Shown: positions 12,127 through 23,914 of the stretch, one piece after another
How positions within the stretch are numbered: position 1 is the stretch's first letter
How the letters are laid out: every line of letters starts with the position of its first letter
Assembly: GCA_009869945.1 (NCBI GenBank)
Contig: WIXG01000324.1
Coordinates: 1-64,000, forward strand
Source: Mesaphorura yosii
Lineage: Eukaryota > Arthropoda > Collembola > Poduromorpha > Tullbergiidae
Length of the DNA stretch: 64,000 nt
Direction: 5' to 3'
Notes under the pieces: generated by a model
What the model saw: only the letters and a program-made list of their open reading frames with translations
What the model was told of the DNA's origin: nothing
Databases searched by the model: none
Translations under genes and position numbers: made by a program

Positions 12127-13388
12127 ATGATTACGAAATCCACAATTCAGATTTGGCTTCTCCCAATCAAGATAAGCAGCACCATTCCTCAATTCCTCTG
12201 CCTGCCCTTCGAGGTTGTGGGATTCAGGATGCGCACCAATTCCATTTCTACGCAAATAAGTCGGTATTTCAAGTTTTATCTGGCCAACATCCTGGCACAA
12301 TTATGCACCAAGTTATTTTTCCTGCTCTACTCGGTGTATGCTCTCTGGGCTCTTAAAACTGAAAACCCGTTGCAATTTCACCGTGAGCTCTTGCCAATTG
12401 GGCATGCGAGCTTTGTCGTTGCGACTTCAATCATTCTGCACGTCCACATGCTCCTGAATTATAAAGATTTCTTACGTCAACTTCGACATTGCCTTAAAAT
12501 TTGTTTGGAACTAGGTAAGTAAATCACCATGAAGTTATGTACGTGAGTGAGGCAAAAAATGGCTTCTACGACGTTTAACCAGATGATGACACAAGGGCAG
12601 TGAGTTTGGTGATGGGGTTGACTTGTTTTGTTGGGGTAGTTGGAGTTGCTGCCATCGGCATTGGTGGTTTCATTCTAATCGAGGGCGGAGTGCTTTTCCA
12701 ACCGTTCCGAACGCCCTACACAGTCATGAACGCACTCGGTATACTTCTCACAATGCAACTGCTGGCGTCTGATGTTATCTTCGTTTTTTACTACCTGTTT
12801 TCCGGAATTATGCAGACGGTTTTAATTTCCAAATCCCTACAGCGATTCTCGTAAGTACCAAATAAATCAGGAGCGGTTGTGTCTCTCTCAGCTATTAGAC
12901 GCTGGTTTTCCAGGTGGACCGTACCAACGACTTACGAGGAACGCCAACTCCTGCGAATGAAATATCTTTCCTACTTTCTCGTAAATCGTGATAATCAAGG
13001 GACATGGGCATCGGTCATACTATGTTGTTTCACCGGTGGAGTAGTCCTAATTATTTCTGCATTTTACATTGTAATTAGATATCACAGCACAGTCAGCCCT
13101 TTTTTTGTCCTCGCAATAGCGGTAGAGGGCAGCGCCCTTTGTGTTATCATCGCCCTGTTGATTTCATACGCCGTCTCTATCCGAGAAGCATGTCTGAGTT
13201 TTGCACACTCGTTCCTAAAGTACGAAACTCAGTTAACACCATACGAGAAGAAATGGCTCAAGGCTTGTCAGCCGATTGAGATTCAGGTGGGCACCTTCTT
13301 TGCTCTGACCACGCGTACCTTTTTTCTCATAGTCATGTCTTTTATTGTACAAAATGTTATTGATCTTCTTGTAGTGTTCCATAAATAA
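12127..13388 (+). CDS. Gustatory-receptor-like seven-transmembrane chemoreceptor
   Basis: Three exons, 12127-12514, 12583-12850 and 12899-13388, join in phase to about 381 aa, a normal insect gustatory receptor length. I count six to seven hydrophobic segments; the most obvious are around YLANILAQLCTKLFFLLYSV, VGVVGVAAIGIGGFILI, LLTMQLLASDVIFVFYYLF, VILCCFTGGVVLIISAFYIV and LAIAVEGSALCVIIALLISY. The final segment follows a KACQPIEIQVGTFFALTTRT stretch. That arrangement (polar K/R-x-C-x-P, then G-x-FF, then a last helix) resembles the C-terminal signature of arthropod gustatory receptors, as I know the family. Such receptors are ligand-gated cation channels in chemosensory neurons. The ligand is unknown. 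Sequence divergence in this family makes the assignment probable, not certain. Confidence 0.7.
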
Positions 13389-13389
13389 A
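13384..13389 (+). terminator. AATAAA overlapping the receptor stop codon
   Basis: The stop codon TAA (13386-13388) lies inside an AATAAA hexamer. If used, the mRNA would have a 3' UTR of only some 15-30 bases. No other full AATAAA is seen in the next 200 bases. Confidence 0.4.
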
Positions 13390-13943
13390 GGATAATTTAT
13401 TTGCCGTTGTTGAATAAGGTTATAATGTCACCAGTTCGAAGTACCATCAGCGCGAAATTACAAGTGCTCCGCCATGAGTTTCGAGTTTGACGAAATATGA
13501 GCTCGAATGCACTGAGAGCGATTTGCCAATTAGTTTGAATGTTCTTAAGTTCGACATAGAAGTTTTGAAATAACACTAACCATAACCAATAACCATTTTA
13601 TTCGTGAAACATTTTAAGTCGCTAATCTGGTATAGTTCGAGACTCCAATAACCTCAATAGAAATATGCTGGTTGAGTCAGGAAACAATTCTCTTGGAAAT
13701 AATACTCGGAAACAATTCTCCTGGAAAAACTTGTTCCAATACGAACTAATTTATTGACTTGTCGCTCTTCTGTCGAAGCTTTCTGAAACTGAACTCAATG
13801 CAAGAGAAGAAAGAATGAAATGATGTGATTGAGTTGACAATTACACGGTACCTTAATCAGTACTAGACGATCGACTAGCATTCAGTTCAGAGGTGCATTC
13901 GAACTGGTAACGTGACACGGTTGAATACATGGCAATTGGTTAG
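13390..13943. other. Intergenic, nothing recognised
   Basis: About 550 bases between the convergent receptor and the orphan membrane protein. A short direct repeat (GGAAACAATTCTC) occurs twice near 13679-13691 and 13707-13720. No gene seen. Confidence 0.6.
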
Positions 13944-14533
13944 TTAGGCTTGATAAGGCCCTTGTCCGACGAATATGAAGAATACAATGGGCCCGATGAA
14001 AAACCAAACAGGTGCAAAAAGTATCAGCAATGCGAGAAAAAGGTAGTGTCCGTATGTACAGTACTGCTGAAGCCAAAAGTCGTCATGTCGTGTCGGGCAG
14101 GCATCGAATGACATGGAGTAAGCCATTGCCGACCCAATCACGTAAACGGGGAAGGCACCCAGTGCGATTTGCGTTCTACGGATTAGCCGCCATAAGAAAG
14201 TGTCGTCTGCGAGTGGCCCGGGTTTTGTTGCATTCTGATCGATGGCTTCAGTGGATGAAGACGAGGATGGCACTTCAATTTTGTCAGTAGAATTGCGGAT
14301 TATGGCATCGTCAAGAGTATCGGTAGTAAGCTCTGGCGCGCTTGAGTCTGTTGTAGCCGACGTTGGCTTGGATTCCCCTTTGGCAATCTGAAAGTCAATT
14401 GAAACGACTTATAATTCTCACCTGAAATTGAAATGAATGACTTTGGACGAACCTCAGAATAGCAGAATCCAAATTGCGCAAGCGCAATCAAACAGTGGAT
14501 GATAATGATCGCTAATTTGGCTCTACGACGCAT
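13944..14533 (-). CDS. Orphan membrane protein with signal peptide and two-span C-terminal region
   Basis: Two exons on the minus strand, 14453-14533 and 13944-14387, both phase 0, give about 174 aa. Residues 1-27 are a signal peptide or signal anchor. A Ser/Thr/Asp-rich linker of about 60 residues follows, then hydrophobic segments near IALGAFPVYVIGSAMAYSM and YLFLALLILFAPVWFFIGPIVFFIF. Between them lies a polar loop with two cysteines (DACPTRHDDFWLQQYC). The acceptor before 14387 has a good pyrimidine tract, and the alternative reading through the intron ends early. I do not recognise the family. It may be a small arthropod-specific membrane protein. Confidence 0.65.
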
Positions 14534-14923
14534 TTTCTGTGACAGACTCCAACTAACTGCACTGCACCCGAAATGTCAACTTGAAGAGTAAACAAGGTCT
14601 CTTGAACAATTGAAATGACGAGCAACAACAAAGAGTGCAACACAACCCAAGTCAAATCGAAACTCCTCTCATTTACCTTCTTGCATCACGACCTCCTGTC
14701 TTTTTTACAGTCTGTTTATGTTTTGAGTGACAATATATTACGGCACACAGTTTCACCACACAACAAGCAAGAGCAAAGACCTCCTTACCTTCAGGGTGAA
14801 GGTGAAGGCTAGTGAAAGGCACGGTTTTCCCGTGCAGGTCTCTCAAAAGGGAGCATCATAGAACGTCTCATTTACGAGTAACGTACAGTAACAACAAAAT
14901 CCAATGGAATGATACTGGTGCTG
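14534..14923. other. Intergenic, nothing recognised
   Basis: This stretch lies between the start of the orphan membrane gene and the poly(A) signal of the citron-like gene. Both genes are on the minus strand, so it should contain the promoter of the orphan gene. A CTTCAGGGTGAAGGTGAAGG purine-rich stretch near 14789-14808 is the only pattern noticed. Confidence 0.5.
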
Positions 14924-14929
14924 TTTATT
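14924..14929 (-). terminator. Poly(A) signal of the citron-like gene
   Basis: AATAAA on the minus strand, about 100 bases past the citron-like stop codon at 15031. Confidence 0.5.
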
Positions 14930-15030
14930 AGATAAAATAGTACAACACAATGCTAACAAGGTATAAATATATAAAATACTAATTTTACAAGATTTAATAA
15001 AGTTTATACGCATGCATATGCCGTGGCAGT

Positions 15031-18000
15031 TCAGAATGATGAGAGTGTGTTGGTGCTTCCCATCGATGTAGCATCGTCCATGAACTGGCCCTTTCCATCA
15101 AAAGAAGCACTTATGTCCGGCTCGGTTGCCGGCTGGTCTTGCGACGGATGAAGCATGCGTGGATAATTAATTTTAAAAATGTCGGTGAGATTCTTGGCAG
15201 TGGTCACCACAAGCATGGACCCGGAGGAGTCAGCAGAGCCCAGAAGCTTCGGTGTTTTCAAGTGCAGGAAGACGCTTGGTTCGTTGGTTTTTGTGAAAGA
15301 ATTGCAGTTCAGTTGCAGCACTTCAATGCAAGTAAAGTGTTCAATGTACAGATTTGGCTCATGATATTCTGTAAACAAAAATGAGCATTAAACTTCAGAC
15401 TTCAGCAATAACAAATTTTTTAGTTCATCTTCATGGCGCATAAAACTAAATGAACTTACCGATGCAACTTGGCAATTTGGACCAAATGATGTCCATTTCT
15501 CGCGTTCGCCTCCCGTTCTCATCCAGGAAGATGCCAAAATCTGGGAAAGCTATGAGATATTCTCGCTGCACAGGGTTCTTCCGCACGACGGCTTTCGGTG
15601 TCAAGTCCAGAATTGCCAAAGGATACTGCTTAAACTGCGTACAATTTGCAAGGTTAACTTGAAGAGAATGGTCGGTGGAATCCATGAACTCTTCCACTTG
15701 ACCATTCAGCAAATCCAATTCGTAGACCAAGTCAGTGCCAAAAAGCAGAGTTTGCTGAGTCGTAAGCAAAAGTGAAGTCACGTTTGTCGGGCACTGAATG
15801 TTGAATTTGACATGGAATCCGTCTTGCTTTAAAGTAAGAATCTTCAAGTACTTTTCACCGGCCACAGCAATGTAAGAATCCATCGTCTTGAACATGTACG
15901 CATTTGCGATCTTCAAGATTGGTGTGGATGTTAATTTTGGTTTTGAACATTCAGCTGCTTCTGCACATGCACGAAGTAGTCCCAAACTAATTCGGACTAA
16001 GTTGCGCTCTGGGCCTATGAAGGAAGATGGAAATCATGCAATTAGGTTCCCGCAACAAATGTAAACCATGTGCAAGTGTTCGACGTTCGATTTAACTTAC
16101 CTTCGATTGCAACAACAAAGTCCTTGGTAGTTTCGAAGGAAATGGCCCAAACTGTGTCAATGCCATCGATTTTGGTTTTCTGCCCGGTCTTCGTATTCAC
16201 TGAGTACAGCCCATCAACGCAGCCAACCACGTATAAGTCCTGCTGCACAAAATGGCAACAATTGATGTCTAGCTGTGTGTCTTCGTGGTAAAGCAAAGTT
16301 TTCACAATTGCGCTGGAAGAGCTGGTGCTAGGGGCGGTTTCTTCTTCCTTCAGTAAAACGCAATCTTCACGTCTCCTTGAGTCTTCAACCACTTCGATCT
16401 TTTTTGTCACGTTCTGAATTTCCGAAAGAACTTTCGCAGGGGTTGGTGTTGGTGGTGCCAAACTGAAGTCAGACCGTTTTAGCGGAGTTTCTAATGTTCG
16501 TGATTTCGCGAATGGTGTTGCCGGTGTTCGAGGCAAAGGTGTAGCATTTTCAGATTTCTCACCGTGGCCAAATATTCGCTCGACAAATCCACGAGATTTC
16601 TTCGACTTCAGCTGCTCTAACTGTTGCTGAAGATGATCAATCAGTTTGTTTTGCTGTTGCACAACAGACTCAAAACGGACACTGGCATCCATTTTCTCTG
16701 CCGTTAAACTGGCAACTTTGTCGTTCAGTTCATTTATGTTAGTTTTAAGTTGCTCGCATTTTGAGATGCTTTCTTCAAATCCATTCTGTAGAGCAATATT
16801 TGCTTCTTTAAGCTTAACGATCTGCATCAAAAAGGTGCTGGACTCGGATTTGGAAGTTGTCATTGATGTCTTGTAACGTTCGACTTCATTCTTCCACGAA
16901 GTCAGTTCTTCTTCCAACTTATTGCACTTTTCTTGCATTTCATTTAGGTCCTCTTCATAGTTCTGGATAGTGTGGACCGATTTGGCAAGTTGTTCATTGA
17001 TTTCTGTAACTTGCGAGTGCGCTTCCAGTTCTTCTGAGTTCAGTCTTGCTTTGAGTTGTTCAATTTGTTTCTCATTGAATATACGAAGAGATTTCTGTTC
17101 ATTTATCTGCAGATTAGCTGTTCGAAGAGCTTCTTTGGTTGTAGTCAATGTGCTGAAGACTTCAGCCTTCTCCACAGTCAGTGCGTCGGCTCTGGAGTTT
17201 GCCACAGTAATGGCAGTCTCGAATTCTTTCAGTTGTGATTCCAGAATTGAGCATGTCTCTTTCAGCAAGTCAATATTGTTTTGCAACTGCTTTATTTTGC
17301 GATCTTTGTCTGCTAACTTCTGCTTGTTCTCCTTCAAAACCTTCAGAGCGTCTTCGTTCTTTTCGCTAAGGGTTTTATACTGGTCAATAGTGGAATAGAC
17401 ATTCGCAAGCTCCCCCTTTGTTTTTTGCAGTTCCTGATTGGTTTTCTCTAACGAATGAGTTTGTTGTGCAATCAGTTCTTCGTTTTTCTTCACCTCGGTC
17501 TCTTTTCCTTTGAGCACTTCTTCTGACACTTTTAGTTGGTTCTCCAATTCCTTAATTTTGGCTTCGGCATTTGCAAATTGTTCTCTGAATTTGTGAGCCT
17601 GTGAATAAATGTTGAAATTAGAAGAACCGTATCTCAAACGGTCAAATTACTAAAGCAAATGAGATGTACAAACCTCAGTTTGATATTTTTCCATATCATT
17701 TTTTTCTTCTTGCTCTTTCTTTTCGTATTTGTTTAGATTTCTTGTCGCTATTCTCAAATCAATTTTCAATTCAGTCATAACTTTGTCAGTGTCTTCTATT
17801 TTCTTCTCCAGGGAGGTAACTTTGTCCTTAGCTTGAGTGTACTGCTCCTGTGCCACGGCAAGCTGGTTTTGAGTAGTAGCCAATTGTTGCTGAAGTAATG
17901 AGACTGAACCCATCTCAGCGGACTTCTCAATTACTGAAGTCATTGTTGTCAAAAGTGATGTTCTCTGTTAATAAGTTGAAAATATTTCTGGTCAGTTACC

Positions 18001-19150
18001 GCAACCCTTCCAAGCAAAATTCAAGCATGATTAGTGTAAATTTTACCTCGCCGTCCATATTCTTCATACTGTCTTCCAACCTCTTTACGAGATCATCCAA
18101 TTGGGAAATTTTTTCCGACTTTTCCACAACTTCTTTCTCAACTACAACCAACTGCTCACTCAGCCGGGCCTTTTCACGTTTGGATTTCTCAATCTCCCTC
18201 TCGAATTGCCTTCCTTTTTCAATCTGCTCGTACAGTTTGCTATTCAAATCTGCCATGTCCATCATTTTCGCTTCCAGTTTCTGTATCGTAGAGCCGTACT
18301 TTTTCCTCAGCTGTCGTATTTCCTCATTTTTCTGCTCCAGAGCTTGAGTGTTTGCTTCAAGTTTAGCTGAAAGGTCTTTGATTTCTTTCGCTTTGGTAGA
18401 TTCGTCCTGTTGCGACTGTTGCCCGGATTTATTTTTAAGGGCCCGCAACTCATCGGCTATCTGGTCTCGAGCACGAATGGAGTCGTTAAGCTTCGCCTCC
18501 AAGTTCTTGATTTCCTGTTCTTTTCGAGTTAGCTCCAGGTTGACATGTTCATTTTGATGAACGCTGGTTTTGAGAACATGAAGTTCCATTAAACTCTCTT
18601 CTCGTGCACAATGGCTTTCTTCAAGTCTCCCCATCAGATCATGAATTTGCCGATCTTTCTGAGCAATTATATCAGTGAGGTCGTTTCCCCTTCGGTCAAG
18701 TGCATTTTTCAAGGCGGCCAACTCTTCCAGACATTCTTCTCGCGCAGATCTGCATTCCTCCAGCTGTTGCTCCAAGTCAACAATTTCTTCCTCTCGCTTC
18801 GAGCCAGCTGGAACAGCTTGACCTGGGTGCCTTGTAGGCTGGAGTACTTGAAGGGTTTCCTGAAGTGCACCCCGTCTTTCCTCAAGTCTCGATAACAAAT
18901 CGTCGATCCTCACCAACTCGCTCTCCCGTCGTTTAAGTGCGTTCTTCAGGCCCAACATCTCTTCCTTGTGCTGAGTTTCCAGGCGCGTCAGGGTTTCAAT
19001 ATTTCTTTCCTCAGGGTTGAATGTGAGAAAGGATACATCCCCCATGGATACGTCTGCAGTGGCGGTCTTGGTAGGAGTCGCTTCATTGCTTAGCCTGGAC
19101 TTCTTGCGTTCCAGATGCCTTTGGAAACTCTGTCCCAGATGACTTGTCAT
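15031..19150 (-). CDS. Citron-like coiled-coil and CNH-domain protein lacking a kinase domain
   Basis: Five exons on the minus strand (18047-19150, 17674-17964, 16101-17598, 15460-16014, 15031-15368) join in phase to about 1261 aa. Residues from roughly 30 to 800 are almost continuous heptad coiled coil rich in E, K, Q and L. A Pro/Thr-rich linker with several TP sites follows (around TPLPRTPATPF and LAPPTPTP). The last 370 residues form a CNH (citron homology) propeller: VVGCVDGLYSVNTKTG, then VVAIEG, FGIFLDENGRRTREMDIIW, EPNLYIEH and PSVFLHL. These match the CNH of citron kinase (Drosophila sticky) as I know it. Citron normally has an N-terminal kinase, coiled coil, C1, PH and CNH; here kinase, C1 and PH are not seen. 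The gene upstream is an unrelated reeler protein, so the kinase is not simply missed nearby. The start is the first ATG of the frame; the open frame continues a little upstream without an ATG. A scaffold role at the cleavage furrow is inferred. Confidence 0.85.
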
Positions 19151-19933
19151 CTTAACTGCGAGATGTTTCACTTGTATGTCTGACGAATTCAGGGAGTAGC
19201 AATTCAGTCTAGTACTCTGCTCCGATTGAATACAAATTAGTGGTAGTTTAGTCCTTACCAGTTCGGTAATTGCGGTTTAGCAGTCACCGGTCACTTTTAT
19301 TTTGTTGTGTGTACAGAAAGGGCGATGTTCTGATCCTAGTCCTGATGTTACTGGTTAGTTCATTGATTAACTGTCTCGCTGTCTATTCAGGGCTTCACTT
19401 AATGCGCTGGAAATTTTAGTCACTTTGATTAAGAAATTAAATGCGATAAATTACTACGCAAAAGTTAAATTGTCCCAGTGTCCAGTCGAATTAAAAGGTC
19501 ACGAATTTAGGAAAGTCTTCATGTCGTACAAATCTCCACGTTACGTTTAAAATCACAACTGACTATTTTTGACAGTTGAGACTTTTTGGAGGGATGAAGC
19601 GTCCTGCGTGCTGAATGTGTTGTTATTGCTACGCTAAAGCATAGGGCATAGTAGCGGAGGCCACTTTTAACTCTGAGATGAGGGGAATGTGAGACGGTGA
19701 GACTCGCCACCACTGCTTACTGCTTATTATTTGCGTGAAATCAAGCGAGGACCTGCTGGATGTCTTTTCCAGCTCTTTGTTCGCCGGACGTATCAGACTC
19801 GTCTCGTACTCAGTCAATTCAAGTGTGACGCACTTCCAGTTCCAACATAATTATTTTGACGGCCATGTAATATATTAGTCTTTAATGAATATCATTGCAT
19901 AAATTGAACACGGATTGCGCAAGATTTGCCATT
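19151..19933. other. Intergenic, no kinase exons found
   Basis: This 780-base stretch lies upstream of the citron-like start and downstream of the reeler gene, both on the minus strand. I looked for exons encoding protein-kinase motifs (GxGxxG, HRD, DFG) and saw none. It presumably holds the promoter and 5' UTR of the citron-like gene. Confidence 0.55.
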
Positions 19934-20557
19934 TTACTGTACAAGTATCTTCTCTGATGCAAGGCGGACCCAGAACGTCTGGAAATCTTGCACAAATGAG
20001 GCCCTGAAATAAATCAAACGATAATGTATAAAACCGCTATTTTGGCCAGCAAGTAAAAGGAATTATGGCAATTACAACTGGCATTCTTACAGAATAACGA
20101 ATTCTCCCTTGTCGTTCCGAGGAGCAATCCAGTCAAATTGTTGTTGACTCCTTGGGACAGGATAATTGTGGCTGATGGTGCCATTCGGAAGATTGACATC
20201 GCATTGTACATGTCGAACGTGGGCATTCTGCGGCAAGACCACTTCTCCTGACGGAGTCCCCGACGCTCTGTTCGCGTCGATCAGTTTTTGACCCATGGCA
20301 AAGAAGCCGGTGAAATGGTTCTGGTTTGTGACCGAAAGAAGGGTGACACGAACCGGCTGACCACTCGATACCGAATTTCGATCCACGGTGATGATAAACG
20401 GCGAGGGTCCTTGCTGAGATGAAAGTCCGTTGTGTGATGGTGTCATGGACGTGCACTGTGACTCCGGAACTCCACCTGGGTATCCATCAGAGCGTGTGAA
20501 GCAGCAGAACAGTAGCACAACTGAGACGAAGGAAGTGGTCAAGGAAATTCTCGCCAT
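19934..20557 (-). CDS. Secreted reeler-domain protein (Hdd11-like defence protein)
   Basis: Two exons on the minus strand, 20091-20557 and 19934-20003, phase 2, give about 178 aa. The first frame seems to stop at 20087, but a GTAAGA donor just before that stop joins to an exon that continues the domain with ASFVQDFQTFWVRL, the typical end of this family. Residues 1 to about 25 are a signal peptide. The reeler domain runs from YPGGVPESQC through PSHNG, FTGFFAMG and FDWIAPRNDKGEFVIL. Single-reeler secreted proteins (noduler, Hdd11, defence protein) bind microbial surfaces and are induced in insect immunity. That role is transferred by family knowledge. Two cysteines near the start and middle could form the conserved disulphide. 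Confidence 0.88.
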
Positions 20558-20726
20558 GATCCAGAGTTTCTAAACGCGCGGAGCCCTATTTAATGAACTT
20601 ATGCGTGTAGAGTCTCTGGTTGATTTGAAGAGGACACTTATAAAATTTGTCTTTCTACACTGAAGTGCTCATTTACAGTTGATACGCAATTAGGAAGCCA
20701 GTTCAATCAGGTTTGCATTGACACAT

Positions 20727-21345
20727 TAAGGGACGTGCTTCGAGAATGAGCGCATGTAAATGCGCATACGATACAACGGGAGAAAGTGGATCAAGGTTGC
20801 TGTTGCCGTCATATTGCCAGTGGCCGGTTTCCATTTCGTAAGATGCTCACTCATTACGAAATCGAGCCCGTTCAAACAGTGAGGTAGCAGACACGCGAAG
20901 CTGCTGCGACGCCAACTGAAGGAGCGGCGCCTCCCAACTCTCCTGACCAGCACGCAATTCCTCCAATGGCAGAATGGCGGGGTGCAGGTGGAGCTGCCAT
21001 CCCCCCAAGGTAGCGTCCACGTCCTCGTCGAGAATGGTGAGCGGCTGCGGAAGCAGCAGGTTCCGGGACTCACGGCAGGCGTGCACGGAAGAAAACGCGG
21101 GATCGCTGTGTGCAGCGCCTGCCGAATACCCAAATCACCACAACTCACCGGCAAGGAAGATTGGAGCCAGGACGTTGGACTGAGGGAGCAGTTGAGGAGC
21201 TCCTCCAGTGTTTCCTTTAGTTTAGCGTCGTACTTGTTGAGGAGGTCCCTCCTCCTGAAGGCCGGGGCGCATCTCAGAAAATAGATGAGGCGCGGGAGCG
21301 AGATGGACGCCCGCAGCAAGAAGAACGCCGAGTGTGTGTAAGGAA
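20727..21345 (-). mobile_element. Decayed fragment of a LINE-type retrotransposon (post-RT region)
   Basis: The minus-strand frame reads an HSAFFLLRASISLPRLIYFL then LRCAPAFRRRDLLNKYD pattern. It continues through LSPTSWLQSSLPVSCGDLGIR and then AFSSVHACRES and LEELRAGQESWEAPLLQLA. This succession is what I know from the region C-terminal to reverse transcriptase in arthropod and marine-invertebrate non-LTR elements. The frame shifts by one base near 21090 and ends in stops, so it is dead. It is clearly more GC-rich than its surroundings. No catalytic YADD box, poly(A) tail or target-site duplication was identified, so it is a 5'-truncated remnant. Its edges are approximate. It lies just past the 3' end of MED17. 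Confidence 0.7.
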
Positions 21346-21359
21346 TTGACCGCGTGTGC

Positions 21360-21365
21360 TTTATT
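21360..21365 (-). terminator. Possible poly(A) signal of MED17
   Basis: AATAAA on the minus strand about 100 bases beyond the MED17 stop codon and just before the retroelement fragment. Confidence 0.45.
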
Positions 21366-21464
21366 ATGTGAACGGAGATCTTGAATCCTCATAACTGCTG
21401 TATTTACAAATTAGCATAATTGCAAGTGTAGTTAATGTAGTATAAAAATTATAGAATTAATTAA

Positions 21465-23914
21465 TTAATTCGTGGAGTCAGCCAACACAGCCATTAGAAG
21501 CTCCATCTTGTTAGTGAAATTCTTCCCTTCTATTTGGTCCAAATTGATTCGTTTGTAAATCATATCGTTCCCGTATTCTGGTCCGACGTCCTCCTCAATT
21601 AATATATCAGTGGATCTAATCGCCAACAGTTCATTGGAGGACGGTAAGGCTTCTGAGTGCAGAGGAATTCCGACGCTGACTTCCATTTCCGCTTTATCCT
21701 TTCGTGGGGTTGAACGCACTGCCAATGACCTGTCGATATGAATTGTCGTCGTCGTATTAGAGTGCTAGTTACGAATGTGAATCCCGGTTTCAATTTGAAA
21801 CAGTTACCTACCTTCTTCCATTGGGCGATGATAACAAACACCCGGCAGCATTGCCTAACGCTTCACAATTTCCAACGCCCAAATGAATGCTGCTGGACAA
21901 AACTGCCCAACCCATACATTTACTTAAACTCGACAGGGCCATAACTTGATGAATAGCAACCTTTTAGATAAGGATGATAAGTCAGTCCGGCGAAACCATA
22001 AGAGTAGGAATGTGGAACCGTGGAAGTGTAAAATTGTGTGCTGTTTTACCTGAGACAAAATGAGATCTCGAAGTTCCTGCAGCTCGTAAGACAGGTTGAT
22101 GGCTTTACCGTCTTTCAGAATGCATTTCAGAGATTTTTCTTTGACATGTACAATCAGAGGTGTTCGAGCCGTCATATCATAACCAGAGGAAACCAAGTTG
22201 ATTCGCACACAAGAGTGGACAACTGCGTTCAGCGAGGCCCAATGGGCAATCAGGAGTGGATCTTTAATCTGTAAAGCTAATTCATCCAGCACACACATCA
22301 CACCCAGTTTTAGTACTACGTGTCGCGCTTGACGTATTATTTCTTCCAGAATTCCAGTTCGCCTGTAATAGAAAATTCCATATCACTTTTATCCTGTCAA
22401 ATGTCGAAGGTGTTTTACTTTACTCACTTGCTTGTCGCAGCCACAAGCGCGGTGTTCTCGTATGCCAAGGGACCTGCCAGCCGTCTCTTTTTGGACACGC
22501 CGAGCTGGCCAGAAGATGGATGTGGCATTGGAATTACGAAATTCTGACGATGTACATCGCGGAGAAGCTGATGGAGTGAGTGTTCCAAGACGTGGTTATG
22601 CTCAATCTTTGGCACATTTGTATTTGCATTTTTTCCAGCTGTGCCGTGGCAGAGTCCGATGTGAAGAAATGTCCCGGGAAATAATGTAGCTGAGATTTGA
22701 TTTCCAACAACTTGAGGTGGAACTGGTGAACTAATTTTTACAGCTTCCTTGGCCAAAACAGCAAACAGTTCTCGACAAAATAGGACGTTCTGAGCGGCTT
22801 CCAGTCTCTGTTGCCATCTTGCATCAGATGCTGCCGGACTTGAACCCAGCATTCCAATATTCGCTGAGCTAACCATGTTCTCTTCTTTCTGTATAACAAC
22901 CTGTATATACGCTATTCCCTGCAACTCCTTTGGTACGCTGACGCTTAGGGCTGAGATAGGTTTAGGCGTAGTAGAATCATCACTGGAGCTGCTTGCTAAC
23001 TCGTCGTTCTCAGCCCTGCGGACTTCGAACACTCCAGATTGATAAAATCGTGAACCGACGGTTTTGTATGAAAGATCACCAAGTATAACATTGCCCATTT
23101 TTCTGAGTCTCCAGTTTTGTCTTAATCGAAGCAGTTCGATGTGGAAATCTGGAACGGAGGAGTGTGACACTCTAGGCTTGACTTCGTTCAACGAAGTTTT
23201 TATTCTATCAGCCCCACTCATCAGAACAGCTGAGGCAGCTGATAAACTCTATAAAATAATCAAGTCATTATCATTTTCGCTTTTCGATTAATAGTGCGCC
23301 TTTGTTAGGCGGCTACAGCATGTTTATGTTTACTTTCTTCTTGTAGATCACAGTGGATGTCGGCCTCAAATCAACTGATTCCGCCTGCACTGGATCAAGG
23401 ACCATGTATTTCTTTTGCGATAGTATTTGAAGGATGTCACTCAAAACACTGAGTTCTGTTAACGAAGTCCTACAGAATAGAATGGGAAGTTTTATTTATA
23501 TGAAACGATCAGTGCTCATCATGCTCTGTAAGCCGACTTCCATCTGCTTTTTTACCTCAACTTATTGCGAATTGACTCGAAGGGCCAGTTTGAAGATGTT
23601 CGAAATGCACCATCACTCGATTGTGGATCACTTTCCAAACGAGAAGCAGCATCTCTCCAATCCTTCGTATCTTCCTCCGTATTGGAAAAGTCGATTCGTT
23701 GCGCCAATGTGGTCAAATTCTCGGACATGCACAGTGGACTAGAAGATTAACATATTTTAGTGTTCACTGTTCATTCCTTGAACTAATTGTGGGTTTACGA
23801 AGCCAGATATACTCATGGGTCAACTTACGGCTGAAGAATTTCAACTCCATCGTAGGTTAGTTCACTGATGGAATGCTCGAGAGGGACTTCCACTGACACA
23901 TTAACGTTATTCAT
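21465..23914 (-). CDS. MED17: Mediator complex subunit 17
   Basis: Seven exons on the minus strand (23829-23914, 23556-23738, 23334-23469, 22428-23248, 22050-22362, 21812-21960, 21465-21729) join with correct phases to 650 aa, almost exactly the length of vertebrate MED17. Landmarks in order are LAQRIDFS, WPFESIRNKLR, KKYMVLDPVQAESVD, ELLRLRQNWRLRKMGN, ILGDLSYKTVGSRF, LEAAQNVLFCRELFA, LEHSLHQLLRDVHRQ, LEEIIRQARHVVL and the C-terminal IEGKNFTNKMELLMAVL. MED17 is the scaffold of the Mediator head module and contacts RNA polymerase II and TFIIH in the nucleus. Only the acceptor of exon 6 (CTAAAAG) has a weak pyrimidine tract; the protein match supports it. All key blocks are intact, so this is a functional housekeeping gene. 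Confidence 0.97.

Noticed and set aside
17898-18347. Long plus-strand frames opposite the citron-like coiled coil
   Set aside because: They are shadows of the Glu/Lys/Leu-rich heptad coding strand and read as Ser/Phe/Cys-rich nonsense.
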